Of a DNA stretch of 64,000 nt, positions 40,690-51,095 are shown piece after piece. Every line of letters starts with the position of its first letter. Position 1 is the stretch's first letter. Source of the DNA: Brachyhypopomus gauderio (lineage: Eukaryota > Chordata > Actinopteri > Gymnotiformes > Hypopomidae); NCBI RefSeq assembly GCF_052324685.1, contig NC_135225.1, forward strand, positions 3,802,201 through 3,866,200, written 5' to 3'. A model generated the notes under the pieces. It searched no databases, had not been told where the DNA came from, and saw nothing but the letters and a program-made list of their open reading frames with translations. The translations under genes were made by a program, and so were the position numbers.

Positions 40690-40983
40690 AATGAGCTGTC
40701 TAAGTAGGCATCATTTATGAAGGCGTCTGTTTAAGTGTGCAGCATTATAACATCTATCCTCATAATGCAGATTATTGAGACGCTCTAGTTAGAGAGCAAT
40801 TTCATCACAGGTTGTTCTCGCCCAGTGTAAGTTTATTTACCTCCGTTTCTAGCGTCGCCTCAGCGTTTCAAGCACGATGGGTTCTTCCCGTTGTTAATTG
40901 TCTAGTTAGTTAAGGTACTTGTGCTAATAAATGTGTTAGCCAGACTAGCTGCATGTCTACAACAGTATCTTGAGACTTCCAAC
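40690..40983 (+). repeat. Dispersed repeat D, copy 2
   Basis: Matches 17990-18185 plus 18462-18545 in the same orientation without the inner insertion. It is cut at its right side by the hAT-like element beginning at 40984. Confidence 0.7.
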
Positions 40984-41296
40984 CAGCCCCGTCGACAGGG
41001 GGGGGAACAACCGGGTCTGTTGTCCCGGGCCCCAGGGCCAGGGGGCCCATCAAAGAGCCCAATATTTTATTTTTTATTTAAAGTCTATAATTTTGAAATA
41101 ATCTTGAAATCTTTCATTAATATAAAATTCTGTACTCAAAATAAGCTCAATGGCTAAAATATATATGCTTTTTACCTATCTACACATTTTCCATTAAGTG
41201 CATACACCCCCGCCTCCCACTGAAAAATGGTTTGATCCAGCACCGACCGTAGCTCGGCTGGTATCCGCCCAACAGTGGGAAATACAGTGGTGGATA

Positions 41297-43329
41297 CACT
41301 GTAAAAAAAAAAAGTGTAAAAAAACGGTAATTTTCTGGAAATGGGGGCGCCAGAAAATTACTGTAAAAAAACAGATAAGTACTATAAATTTAAAAACATA
41401 CATAAACTGTAAAAAAACGGCAATTTTCTGGCGCCCCCGTTTCCAGAAAATTACCGTTTTTTTACAGTTTATGTAAGAAAACAGATAAGTACTGTAAATT
41501 TAAAAACATACATAAACTGTAAAAAAACGGTGATTATAACACTTAACATGCAACACTGTCATTTTAAAGGAAATATTCCTAAGATTGAATGTGGTCTTTA
41601 CTCTAGTTCACATTCAATTATAACAATATTGCAGTGTGGTGTAGGAAGGAGAGGTAGCAAACAGATCCACCGCAGCACAAGGCTTTTTAAATTCAAACTG
41701 CCTCAACAACATAATCACGCCAGACCCCACGATCACGCAGAAGAGACTTAATTTAGACACAACACATGAGAGAACGGCAATAACACGACAACACTACACA
41801 AACATGGCATAGAATAATTCACACAGTACGACTACATAAATTGATGAAGGGGGACTTAAACCAAGTAATGCACATAATCAAGTACACAATTAATCAACAC
41901 ATGCATAGACATCACATTAACAGATAACGATACCGGAGTCGCAGAGACTCATGTGAAGTAGCGCCGTCCCCCATTGGACCGACGCTTCAATATAAAAATA
42001 TATATAACATTAATAGTTAAAATGAGCCATAAACTCCGAACCGTCAGAACACACATTTCAACGCTACGGTTATAGTTAAACTATGATCGGACAGGAATGC
42101 CAGACACATGTTCTAGCACTATATCAGGTATCACCAAATGGCGGACCGCGGTCCGGATCCGGACCCGAACGCCGTCCTGTCCGGACCCAATCACATTCCT
42201 GATTAAATGGATACGGACCCAAATGCCAAAAAAATTTTAACGGGAGACTATATTTTAAAACGGAGAATTTATTTTCAGACGAGTGTTACGTTCACCACCC
42301 ATTTGAGTGTTACGTTCAAACCCCCCCCGCTCAACAACTTTCGTTCGCCACCGCGAACCCGGACCTAAGGTCTGAGCTATCTGCCAAAAATGGACCGCGG
42401 AGAGATTTAATTGATTACCCCTGCACTATATGAACCGATAAGAATATATTACGCGTTAACTAAATAAGTTACATGCACTGAAAGCTGACTTTGCAAATAC
42501 TCATTTGAAGAAACACTGATTTCAAAACTCATGCATTTGGGCTGCAGCGGGGTGATAACGAAAGGTTCTTCAAACAATATGCACAACCAGAACAACTTTT
42601 CATGCACACTGTGCAGTGGTCCGATTCAAACAGGCCCCACCCCTACCAATCATAAACTTAACATATTCAGTTATCTTTACTTAACATGATCATTGCAATG
42701 CCTATTTCAGCTCAATAATGATAACAACTAGTTTTATTTAGTAATGGCAATATTTTTTATGAAACATGAAATAATAATTAATGATTACTAAAATAATTTA
42801 TTAAAACCTAATCCGGGTTTACAGTGTAGATACAGTGATACAGATACAGTGCATATTTAATAGTGGATTGAAAATGAGATGGATCTGGAACGCCTTAACT
42901 CTTTATGTATGTTATAAATATAAAAATAAATCACAGTCAAGAACATTTTACTTTTTACTCACTTTTATAACATGAAAATCACATATTTAACATGTCAAAA
43001 CTTAAATTAAAACATGCATCAATGTTGTCTTGTAATATTTCCTTGAAATTAATTCCAGAAGATTCTATTACTTTGTCTCATTAAGATTAATCAATATTAC
43101 TTTCTTTTTACAGTTTGTTTAGTTAAAATTATTATCTAAGAATTGTTAAAAAACAGATTTATAATGTATTTAATTTATACAGATTTTTCTTGTTAAATCA
43201 CATGACATTTTTAAATAAACAGTTTGTTCTGGTAATTGTAATACACTTTCCCTGTCATTTTAAAATACAGGAAAAAACTGTAAAATTTATTGGGAAAAAC
43301 CTGTAAAAAAACTGTTTTTTTTTACAGTG
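41297..43329. mobile_element. 2.0 kb TA-flanked nonautonomous element
   Basis: Ends CACTGTAAAAAAAA at both sides (inverted) with TA at 41295-41296 and 43330-43331. Comparison with the uninterrupted partner (GGATAGTTAAAG in 43528-44555) confirms the TA duplication. Near the left end, 41322-41361 and 41420-41459 form a 40-bp hairpin, and a roughly 110-bp tandem duplication follows. No transposase frame is seen. A Tc1/mariner-type or other TA-targeting class is likely. Confidence 0.7.
42125..42423. mobile_element. hAT MITE, 299 bp, perfect 8-bp TSD
   Basis: Starts CAGGTATCACCAAATGGCGG and ends GATTACCCCTG. Flanked by CACTATAT at 42117-42124 and 42424-42431. The GGACCGCGG blocks near both ends are the subterminal repeats of a common fish hAT family. 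It is nested inside the 41297-43329 element. Confidence 0.9.
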
Positions 43330-43527
43330 TAGTTAAAGTATATACAGAAATCTGGAGCGCAGAAAAGAAAGGAAAAACATTTACCTGACGAATTTTAATG
43401 TTGCATTGTGTTCCAGGTTTGAAAAGTGCTGAAATTTAGGCTAAAGTACTTGAAAATGCTTGAAATTGTAACGACTTCGTTTCACAACAAATATCTGTCT
43501 GACTGAACAGTTCTCTTGTATTACGTT

Positions 43528-44555
43528 CAGGCCCGTTGACAGTCTTGCTGAGGCCCGGGACAATAAAGTTTCATGTGCCCCCCCCCCCCCCCCCCCCCCC
43601 CGCTTACGTCATTTGAATTTTCTCTGTAGCAGACAATCCTTGTGTTAGGTCATATAGTATATAATATAGCCACAGATCAAAGCTGTTTCTGACAGCTGAC
43701 TGGTTTATACTTGACGTGTCGCGAGCGGCGCGAGGGTCCGCGCTGCGAAAATTACGTAATCGCAATGGCACCGAACGTGCGCGAGGGTCTCGCGCGCTGT
43801 CGATTCGCGAGGTCGTGCACCTCTCGAATTTTGTAACTTCGCGCGCAGCCGCGCCTCAGCGCAATGAACAAAGTCACGTTTGCAGGGTTCATACACCTTT
43901 ACAAGGTGGAATTAAAGCACTTGTACGTCACTTTAAAGGTCCATTTCAATATTTCCCTGAACGCTAAACTTAATTAAGTTAAATATTTATACATATACTC
44001 GAAATAATTCGCTTTTTATTTACATTATTTAATGGTTGTTTATTTTTCAAAACGCCCATTATTAACGTCTTCACATTCTCTCATGTTTCGTCCTGGAATT
44101 ACATTTGTTGTGAAACGAAGTAGTACTTTAGCTTAAATTCCAGCACTTTTCAAACCTGGAACACAATGCATTAAAATACATTAAAATTCGTCAGGTAAAT
44201 GTTTTTTCTTTCTTTTCTGCCTCCAGATTTCTGTTTACTTTAACTATCCTCCACTGTATTTCCCGCTGTTGGGCGGGTACCAGCTGGTTACGGTCGATGC
44301 TGGATCAAACCATTTTTCAGTGGGAGGCGGGGGTATATGCACTTAATGGAAAATATGCAGATAGGTAAAAAAAAACATATATTTTAGCCATTGAGCTTAT
44401 TTTGAGTACAAAATTTTATATTAATGAAAGATTTCAAGATTATTTAAAATTATAGACTTTAAATAAAAAATAAATAGCTGGGCTCTTTGATGGGCCCCCC
44501 TGGCCCTGGGGCCCGGGACAACAGACCCGGTTGTCCCCCCCTGTCGACGGGGCTG
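43528..44555 (-). mobile_element. hAT-like element, copy 2, inverted within copy 1
   Basis: Ends CAGGCCCGTTGACAG and (reverse) CAGCCCCGTCGACAG. Perfect 8-bp target duplication ATTACGTT at 43520-43527 and 44556-44563. It is 1028 bp with no transposase frame. Its minus strand repeats copy 1 from the CAGCCCC end through the GCGCGCGAAGTTACAA block, so the pair forms a large inverted repeat. A run of 20 or more C at 43579-43602 is internal. Confidence 0.85.
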
Positions 44556-44879
44556 ATTACGTTAACAAATACGAGCCTCTTTTAATTCCAGGACGAAACA
44601 TGAGAGAACGTGAAGACGTTAAGATTGGGCGTTTTGAAAATAAACAACCATTAAATAATGTGATAAAAAAGCGAATTATATCGAATCATTTCGAGTATAT
44701 GTATAAATATTTAACTTAATTAAGTTTAACGTGCTGGAAAATATTGAAATGGACCTTTAAAGTGACGTACAAGTGCTTTAATTCCACCTTATAAAGGTGT
44801 ATGAACCCTGCAAACATGACTTTCTTTATTGCGCTGAGGCGCGGCGCGCGAAGTTACAAAAGTCGACCTCGTTTGTCAA

Positions 44880-45510
44880 TTGTGTGGAGGGTAGTTGAAA
44901 GGATACAGCCACTGATTGGAGGGTTGACCCTGGGTTGTTCTCTGCACTGCTGTATTGCCTGAAGAAAACCACCTACTGTGGCAGGACGTTGTTCTATGCT
45001 TGTGATCCCTCTCACCCTGTTCTTACACTATGGCAGGCCACAGAGTCACAGCACAGCAGCAACAGCACATGACACATGCCAGAAGAGTGAAATTAAGGAA
45101 AAATGTAGACACACTGTCCAAAACCACATAATCAACAGAAAATACAATATACAAACACATTTACATATTTATAATTACACAACCCAAAATGAAACATGAA
45201 CATTTGAAACAAATGAAACAAAACAAAATGAAAGGACAACATTTTAACATAAATCCACAGCATTAACCATATTAAAATATGTACAGAATTGTTGCATTTG
45301 AGGTTGCTCACAACACAAATACGCCAGGTCACTGGGGACATTTTCAAAATAAAGAAACATATATGAAGACACAATTAAACCGTTATGAACATGCAGATGA
45401 GCTACAGATCTAAGGTAAGTAAATGTTAACAAGGAATTGTCTGGAGATTTGTTTACTAGTCATTACTAGGACGTTCAAAATTTCAAAAGCAAGATAAGAG
45501 ACTGTACCAA
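44880..45510 (+). other. Intergenic, nothing recognised
   Basis: AT-rich DNA with short A-rich runs. No gene or transposon end was recognised. Confidence 0.45.
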
Positions 45511-45513
45511 TTC

Positions 45514-45516
<3 letters not shown>

Positions 45517-45584
<68 letters not shown>
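45517..45584 (+). repeat. (TG)34 microsatellite
   Basis: An uninterrupted TG run. Confidence 0.97.
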
Positions 45585-45589
<5 letters not shown>

Positions 45590-45743
45590 AACAAAAGATG
45601 CTGTGTGCTCCACAACTTTCTAAAAACGTACATAACAAGGACAGTTTGGTACACTATTGCACAATGGCCAGAACTCATCAATTAATTCATACACCTGTTT
45701 GTGTTTCTCCAAACACACATTCTTCGTCTTTGAATCTCCCAAT

Positions 45744-46009
45744 TTAATTTCTGCCATAGCAACAACTGGCTATGCAAACAGATATGTCGTTAATACAATG
45801 TCCATTAGTATTAAAATGCTTTGCCAATGGAAATGACATCCTTAATCCTGATGGTCCGAAGGTGTTCAACAAACCGATCAGCAAGTCTCCTCTTTGTTTC
45901 TCCAATGTAAAGCTGATTACATCTCTTGCAAATAATACAGTACACAGCTCCTGCTGTGTTGTATGAGGATGACTGAGTGATACCAATTGATCTTTTTGTG
46001 CCCACATCA

Positions 46010-46014
<5 letters not shown>
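45744..46014 (-). mobile_element. Penelope-like element fossil (GIY-YIG region), copy 2
   Basis: A minus-strand frame encodes SSSYNTAGAVYCIICKRCNQ, LYIGETKRRLADRFVEHLRT, then in a shifted frame KHFNTNGHCINDISVCIASC. This is a better-preserved copy of the GIY-YIG endonuclease seen at 19.6-20.3 kb. The 5' side (higher coordinates) ends in an (AT)44 microsatellite; a (TG)34 run lies on the 3' side. No reverse transcriptase part remains. Confidence 0.7.

Positions 46015-46100
<86 letters not shown>
46013..46100 (+). repeat. (AT)44 microsatellite
   Basis: Eighty-eight bases of perfect alternating AT next to the Penelope-like fossil. Confidence 0.97.
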
Positions 46101-46105
<5 letters not shown>

Positions 46106-47180
46106 CATTCATTAGAAATGATCGGTCGGCAGTCCTGATGATTGACTGCTAAATTTATAATGTTCTTAACAATATCTCTTTATATTGAGCCATGGTAATG
46201 GGTTTAGCTTATATAGTAAGAGAGCACTGGTCTGCTCCACTGTGCCTGTCTTTAAACACAGAGGCAGTATCAGGCCTGTAAAATAGTGTGTGAATTATTC
46301 AAGTGCAATCCGGAATGTGGACCCCACAGAAACGAGAGCTGAGCTATTGTTTTCTTCACTCTGTTGAAATGGCACAGCAGATTTTCAGCTTAATTAGCTT
46401 GAGTTGGTATTGGTCATGCCCAACTCCCTTGCTGTATAACACTAATTGGGTTGTATTTTTTTAAACCCATATTCTCCCACAGACAAATTTGAGGATCTTT
46501 ACCTTAAAGACTTCCAGAGTTTAACTTCAGCCATCAATACATATCATCATTGTCACTCTATACTCAGATTTAGACCTACAGGGAGCACTACTATTAAGAA
46601 TAAGCTAAGGCCAATAATGATTTTATATGTACATTTCCGGTAAATACATAATTTTACTAAATCAAGCACCCACAATCATTGGTCATTAACAGAAAAAGTT
46701 TTAGAGGGTTTTGGCTTTAGTGAACAATCCAATTTTTGTAATAGGACTATAAACAAACTGCAGTTTTTTACCAGTCGCTATATTTTCAGGTTTTTTTTTT
46801 TATCATAGCTATCGTTACAGACAAAAGATCGCTTCCTTAAATTTTTGTGAGGTAAGTCTTAAAGTGCAGTTTTGGAGCAGAGCTTGGCTCTTCAAAGACC
46901 TCTTCCAGCCTGCCTCCCAACTGGGTAAACCTGTCTTATTTAGGATGCTGTATTGAGTGGCTGCGCCTGTTCTTGGCACACCATCCCCACCTAGTGAGCA
47001 ATATGCGTAATTACCGGTTGCCAAGTGGTCTTTTCAAACACCATTGTCTCAAATCAAGATTTTTACTGTACGAACCCACACTTGCTGGCAAGACTCGACC
47101 ATCTTCCCTTCACATTTGCTGTTAAAGTCTAGGTTACCCGTCAGTAACCGGACTCCCTGTCGCCAACAAAGGCAAACAAA
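46101..47180 (+). other. Intergenic upstream of spmip7
   Basis: No coding exon recognised. A half X-box GTTGCC occurs near 47019. Confidence 0.45.
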
Positions 47181-47185
47181 TGACA

Positions 47186-47198
47186 GTCTCTAGGCAAC
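47186..47198 (+). promoter_or_regulatory. Candidate RFX X-box for spmip7
   Basis: GTCTCTAGGCAAC matches the two-half-site RFX motif (GTNNCC spacer GGNAAC) with one weak position. It lies about 130 bp before the spmip7 ATG. RFX factors drive ciliary and axonemal genes, which fits a sperm microtubule inner protein. Confidence 0.45.
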
Positions 47199-47328
47199 GA
47201 GTGTCACCGAAAATAGACCCATGTCGCCACTAATCTACATTATATGGTTGTCTCCACTGGAGGATGCCGAGGGCTGAAGGATTGGGAACACACATCGCCT
47301 AACCTGGACCAGGCCTGTATCCGTTCTC

Positions 47329-47599
47329 ATGATGGACCTGGCCCGTCCGCCTGCCTCCAGCGCGCCCTTGGCGCCGCTGCGCGACCTCGTGCCGTTGATT
47401 GACCCGTGCTGCGGTCAGATAAGCGCCGGGGCAAAGGTTGATTTGAGGATGCAGGACAGGTGCAGATTTATTGATGGAGTTTATGTTCCGTCTGATCTGT
47501 GGGTTCCTGCTGGAGCGAGAGAAAGACCACAGACACCTCCAACCAGACCTTCAGCGGTGATGTGCGACGCATCTGATGATAAGTGCTGGAACTCCAGAA
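47329..47599 (+). CDS. spmip7: spmip7 (spata48-like) exon 1
   Basis: First coding exon of a multi-exon gene with continuous splice phases through 260 residues (further exons at 47736, 48027, 48486, 48727, 49723, 49879). I assign it to SPMIP7/SPATA48 (C7orf72), a microtubule inner protein of the sperm flagellar doublets. The assignment rests on position between vwc2 and ikzf1, same strand as in human, and on downstream motifs (PPRIKPPSTTLEKMADP, WNRQQVR, QIPLY, PGYTG). Exon 1 encodes 90 residues with LWVPAGARERPQTPPTRP near its end. It closes in phase 1 at AGAA|GTAAGT. Two adjacent ATGs (47329, 47332) could start translation. No membrane segment or signal peptide is present, as expected for a cytoplasmic structural protein. 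Confidence 0.65.
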
Positions 47600-47735
47600 G
47601 TAAGTCAGAGGGGCAATGAAAGCAAAATAGATTTACTATAGATCTAAGGTAATAGATTACTTTATCCTAATATTTAGGTAAGCAGACATATATAGGCATT
47701 ACGCTGCATACTTTTGATATTTCATATGTTCATAG

Positions 47736-47806
47736 GCCGGGCAAGAAGAGAGATTTTTGAAGCAGGTTCTACACAAATCCCGCCGGCAGCCCAAACTCTT
47801 GATAGG
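47736..47806 (+). CDS. spmip7: spmip7 exon 2
   Basis: Acceptor TTCATAG, donor AGG|GTAGGT. It completes a serine codon and encodes RARREIFEAGSTQIPPAAQT then LDR, ending in phase 0. Confidence 0.62.
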
Positions 47807-48026
47807 GTAGGTGAAAATGATGTTTAAATCACATGCCAAAATGCTTAACTTAATTTTGATTGAAACCTGTTAACTGTAAAAATGTTATTTTATCTTAACA
47901 AATAAGTCATCTGGCTGGACTTAGATAAATTAATAGAACATATTACAGTCATCATTACTCAGTGACTCTGTAGTTGATATATTTGACCTCATATTTAACT
48001 ATTTCCATCATGCGTTATCATTGCAG

Positions 48027-48103
48027 GGTTCGCGTCCCTCGGTTCTGTCTGACTGGATCAAGATGGCATCTAAGCGCTATATTTATACGTCGACAGCTCA
48101 AAG
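48027..48103 (+). CDS. spmip7: spmip7 exon 3
   Basis: Acceptor CATTGCAG. Encodes GSRPSVLSDWIKMASKRYIY and TSTAQ and ends in phase 2 (CAAAG|GTCAGG), which the next exon completes to an arginine codon. A second GTCAGG five bases on gives the wrong phase. Confidence 0.65.
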
Positions 48104-48485
48104 GTCAGGTCAGGCATCTAACATGCAGGCAGAGAAACCCCTGTCTCATTTAGGGTCAGATAGCTCAGAAAACGGCCGATCTCCGACGCTGTGTGCCAGA
48201 AAAAAACAAATTTTCACCTGCCTTCATTCCGTCTAGAATTGAAACTTCTAGATGAAGTTTCTAGATGAAGAAGAAATGATACATTCTTGTGTTTCCATCT
48301 ATAATTAATATGCAAGCCTACCAACGACACTGCAGCCTGTGTTGGTCATTAGTGGTGAAGCAGTAAGCCGATTTCTGCATGAGAGCAACCATTCACTTAA
48401 CTTTTGCACTGAAGCTATTATCATTTTATAGGACACATTTTTTTGCCATCATGACACATTTTCAATGAGGATGTGGTCTTTCCAG

Positions 48486-48624
48486 AAGTTATGAAGACAT
48501 AAACTGGGACTCCAAGATACCCCCTCGAATCAAACCTCCATCAACCACCCTGGAGAAAATGGCTGACCCTGTAAAACAGCACTTCTCTCTGAAGAGATAC
48601 CATGCCAGGCCAGAAAGTTGGCAG
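48486..48624 (+). CDS. spmip7: spmip7 exon 4
   Basis: Acceptor CTTTCCAG. Encodes SYEDINWDSKIPPRIKPPST, TLEKMADPVKQHFSLKRYHA and RPESWQ. This is the most conserved-looking part of the protein. It ends in phase 0 at CAG|GTTAGT. The following 102 bp are also open and in frame, so the intron may sometimes be retained. Confidence 0.68.
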
Positions 48625-48726
48625 GTTAGTCTATTGTACTGCGCACGTATGGATTTAGATGTGCCGTGCAACTCTAGGGTTTGTACTGCTTGGGTCGTGT
48701 TTAAACGGGTGTTATTTCCCTTCAAG

Positions 48727-48794
48727 TCTATAGGACCTCATTGGAATAGGCAACAAGTCCGTGCCACATATAATATGAAGAAACCTATCAGCTT
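48727..48794 (+). CDS. spmip7: spmip7 exon 5
   Basis: Acceptor TTATTTCCCTTCAAG in phase 0. Encodes SIGPHWNRQQVRATYNMKKP then ISL and ends in phase 2 at GCTT|GTAAGT, a strong donor. Confidence 0.62.
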
Positions 48795-49722
48795 GTAAGT
48801 GATTTTATCCTCACAATAATGGTGACATTTTTTTATTGGGGGGGGGGGGGGTGTTGAAATGAAGTAATTTCAAAAGAAGTTGAAATAAAACCTATGCTAC
48901 TGATTTGTTAAAGATAGACATTAAATGGAGAAGTGTTTTACTTATTTTTCATTTTGGGCGAAAAGGCTCCAGCTTAAAAAAAAGAGAAGTATTCTGCACC
49001 TTTTGCACTAAACTGAACTGTCTGACCTGTAATAACATGTTTTTTTCTGCTAACTTGCCGATTTCCAACATGATATAAATGACATAACCCAAGTGTTTGT
49101 ATCCTGTATATTTTTTTAAGTTTATGTCTGGAAGCATGTTTTGAGAAACATTTATAGAGAGACATTTATAGAAATCTAACATTTGAAAGGCCCAGAAAAC
49201 AGAAAAATATTGAAACAAGGCAGCATTCATAGATTAATACAAGGCAGTATTTATAGACTGCTGTGTAATAGGTGATATAGAGTGTATAGCTGGTGCCAGA
49301 GGTCAGAAGACAAATAGGTTTTCCCAGGGTGGACGTAGCATCAAACGTGTTCTGCTATGTGATGTTGGCCTGCTGTAAGAGTAGAGCAGATCTTTGTCCA
49401 GGATGGCTGGGCTGATGGACAGGTGTGGGGTTACCTTACTGCCCCAGAGTCTCTCCTTTAGAGAGCCTGCAGAACAAACACATCTTACCGGCTGCTCTGT
49501 TTTTGGCACCATGATGAGCCCATCGCTGTTTACTGTAACCTTATATGTGAGGTTCTTCTCTGGTATTTTGACCTTGATTATGATACAGTAGGTGTGATGT
49601 GCAAATATGATAATTCCACTTACAACTTACAAGCACTGGATGAATCCAGGATGCCTTTAAGCCTATTTAACTGCATCTTTGTGAGGTCTTCTATTTTTAT
49701 TTTGTTTTTATTTATTTTACAG

Positions 49723-49764
49723 CACCAGCCCATGTACAAAACTGGACCAAATTCCGTTATATTG
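49723..49764 (+). CDS. spmip7: spmip7 exon 6 (short)
   Basis: A 42-bp exon after a strong acceptor (TTTATTTTATTTTACAG). It encodes TSPCTKLDQIPLY in the phase demanded by both neighbours. Donor TTG|GTAAGC. Confidence 0.6.
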
Positions 49765-49878
49765 GTAAGCACTCAGAAGGGCACAAGAGTAAACCGCAGA
49801 ATTTCATAAAAACAATTTGGAAAATTTCCGTTCTGTGGTTTCGGATTATGCTTTTGCGTGTCTATCTGTCTTGTCCAG

Positions 49879-49990
49879 TGGTGTTGTGGGCTCTGAAGAC
49901 ATGGACAGTGTGGACAGGCCAGAGCAGGACTTCAGGCCTCTAACACGTCTGCGCACCACTCTGCCCCCTTACACCCCCACAGCCCAGTAC
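49879..49990 (+). CDS. spmip7: spmip7 exon 7
   Basis: Acceptor TCTTGTCCAG. Encodes GVVGSEDMDSVDRPEQDFRP, LTRLRTTLPPYTPTAQY. The best visible donor is TAC|GTAACC at 49990 (phase 0), which does not match the phase of the next likely exon. Confidence 0.6.
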
Positions 49991-50110
49991 GTAACCTGCG
50001 TGCAGTTGTATATCTGATGAATGTTGGTCCAGCACTCTGTTGACGTGTATGCCTGAGAAACCAAACTGCTAGGAGACTCACACTACCGTTGTGTTGGGTT
50101 TCTCCCAAAG

Positions 50111-50213
50111 CCGCCCCACCATGCCTGGTTACACAGGTAAAGCTGTGCATGACAGACCGCACACAGCCATGTGCCTGCCTTCGCCACCCTCTGCTCCTCA
50201 CACTACAGGGTAA
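50111..50213 (+). CDS. spmip7: spmip7 probable exon 8, junction and end uncertain
   Basis: After acceptor TCTCCCAAAG one frame reads RPTMPGYTGKAVHDRPHTAM followed by CLPSPPSAPHTTG and TAA at 50211-50213. PGYTG is a repeat motif of SPMIP-type proteins, so this frame is probably right. It needs a phase-2 donor upstream, but the visible one is phase 0. The GTAAGA at 50210 is also a good donor, so the coding region may continue. A 50664-50861 ORF with IFRHFSKLARKVIRVLP is a weak candidate for a last exon. Confidence 0.4.
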
Positions 50214-51001
50214 GACCCACATATACAACAGTGCGTGCAACATTTATGTGCTACGTGTTTACTGCTCACTTCTACAAAATATGTGTTTGGTGCGTCTACA
50301 TTAAATGTGTCTTTTGTCTCATTCACCCTCATGAAATATCTCATTTCCTTTAAACATTTAAAATAACATCTGAAAGCTTAGAATCTCTGCAATCAATGTC
50401 TGTAGATTGGATTTAACATTTAGGGCACTGTAGTTCCTTAAAGGTTGACTGAGCGTACATTTTTAGGTGTTTGAAGTTCTTGAGGCTAGTATTAATATAA
50501 ATATAAACATTAAAATATTTATTTAATACTTATCAGATAAGTGCAAATTTAACTCAATGGCTCAAAATCCCAGCTTCATCTGAATTCTTTGTGCATTCAT
50601 CCCTTCTGTGCCATTTCAATATTCCCCTCTGCACAGCACTGCGCAGTATTTTGGAGCTGAGTTTTGTGCATAGGCAACTTTAGGTCAGCAGGGGGCAGCA
50701 CGGCAGTGTCTTCAGAGATCTTCAGACATTTTTCTAAATTAGCCAGGAAGGTCATTCGAGTTCTGCCACGAGTCTTTGCTGATGTTTTGAATGCAATTTA
50801 TCCTGCCTCAGATGAGACACAGTTACAGTTAGAAAAGCAGTTCAGGTGTAGTTTAGAGTAAAGCAAGAGAAAATGAGTTTCTGTATCTGTCAAAACATTC
50901 TTTATCACATGAATACTAAATCACAGGGCCATCATCATTGCTCACATTTCTCTACCTCTCTGTATGCATCTTTTCTTCTTTGCATCTTTTTTTTATCTGC
51001 A

Positions 51002-51003
<2 letters not shown>

Positions 51004-51093
<90 letters not shown>
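51004..51093 (+). repeat. (CA)45 microsatellite
   Basis: An uninterrupted CA run. Confidence 0.97.

Positions 51094-51095
<2 letters not shown>

Larger units (their letters stand above)
40984..44872 (+). mobile_element. hAT-like element, copy 1, containing nested elements
   Basis: Begins CAGCCCCGTCGACAGGGG. Its own sequence is 40984-41296, 43330-43519 and about 44564-44872. It is interrupted by a TA-flanked element (41297-43329) and by an inverted copy of itself (43528-44555). The right end is missing (sequence stops matching near 44872), so no target duplication can be checked. Confidence 0.7.

Noticed and set aside
43716-43967. 83-codon frame in a CpG-rich patch
   Set aside because: It lies within hAT-like copy 2, and its reverse complement is partly repeated at 44780-44870 in copy 1; it is transposon noncoding DNA.
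46013-46100. CRISPR-like or other regular array
   Set aside because: The regular repeats here and elsewhere are simple dinucleotide microsatellites; the window is eukaryotic and no spacer array was seen.
49303-49591. Opposed open frames of 65-69 codons in the spmip7 intron
   Set aside because: Neither has splice sites in a phase compatible with the gene, and neither resembles a known family.
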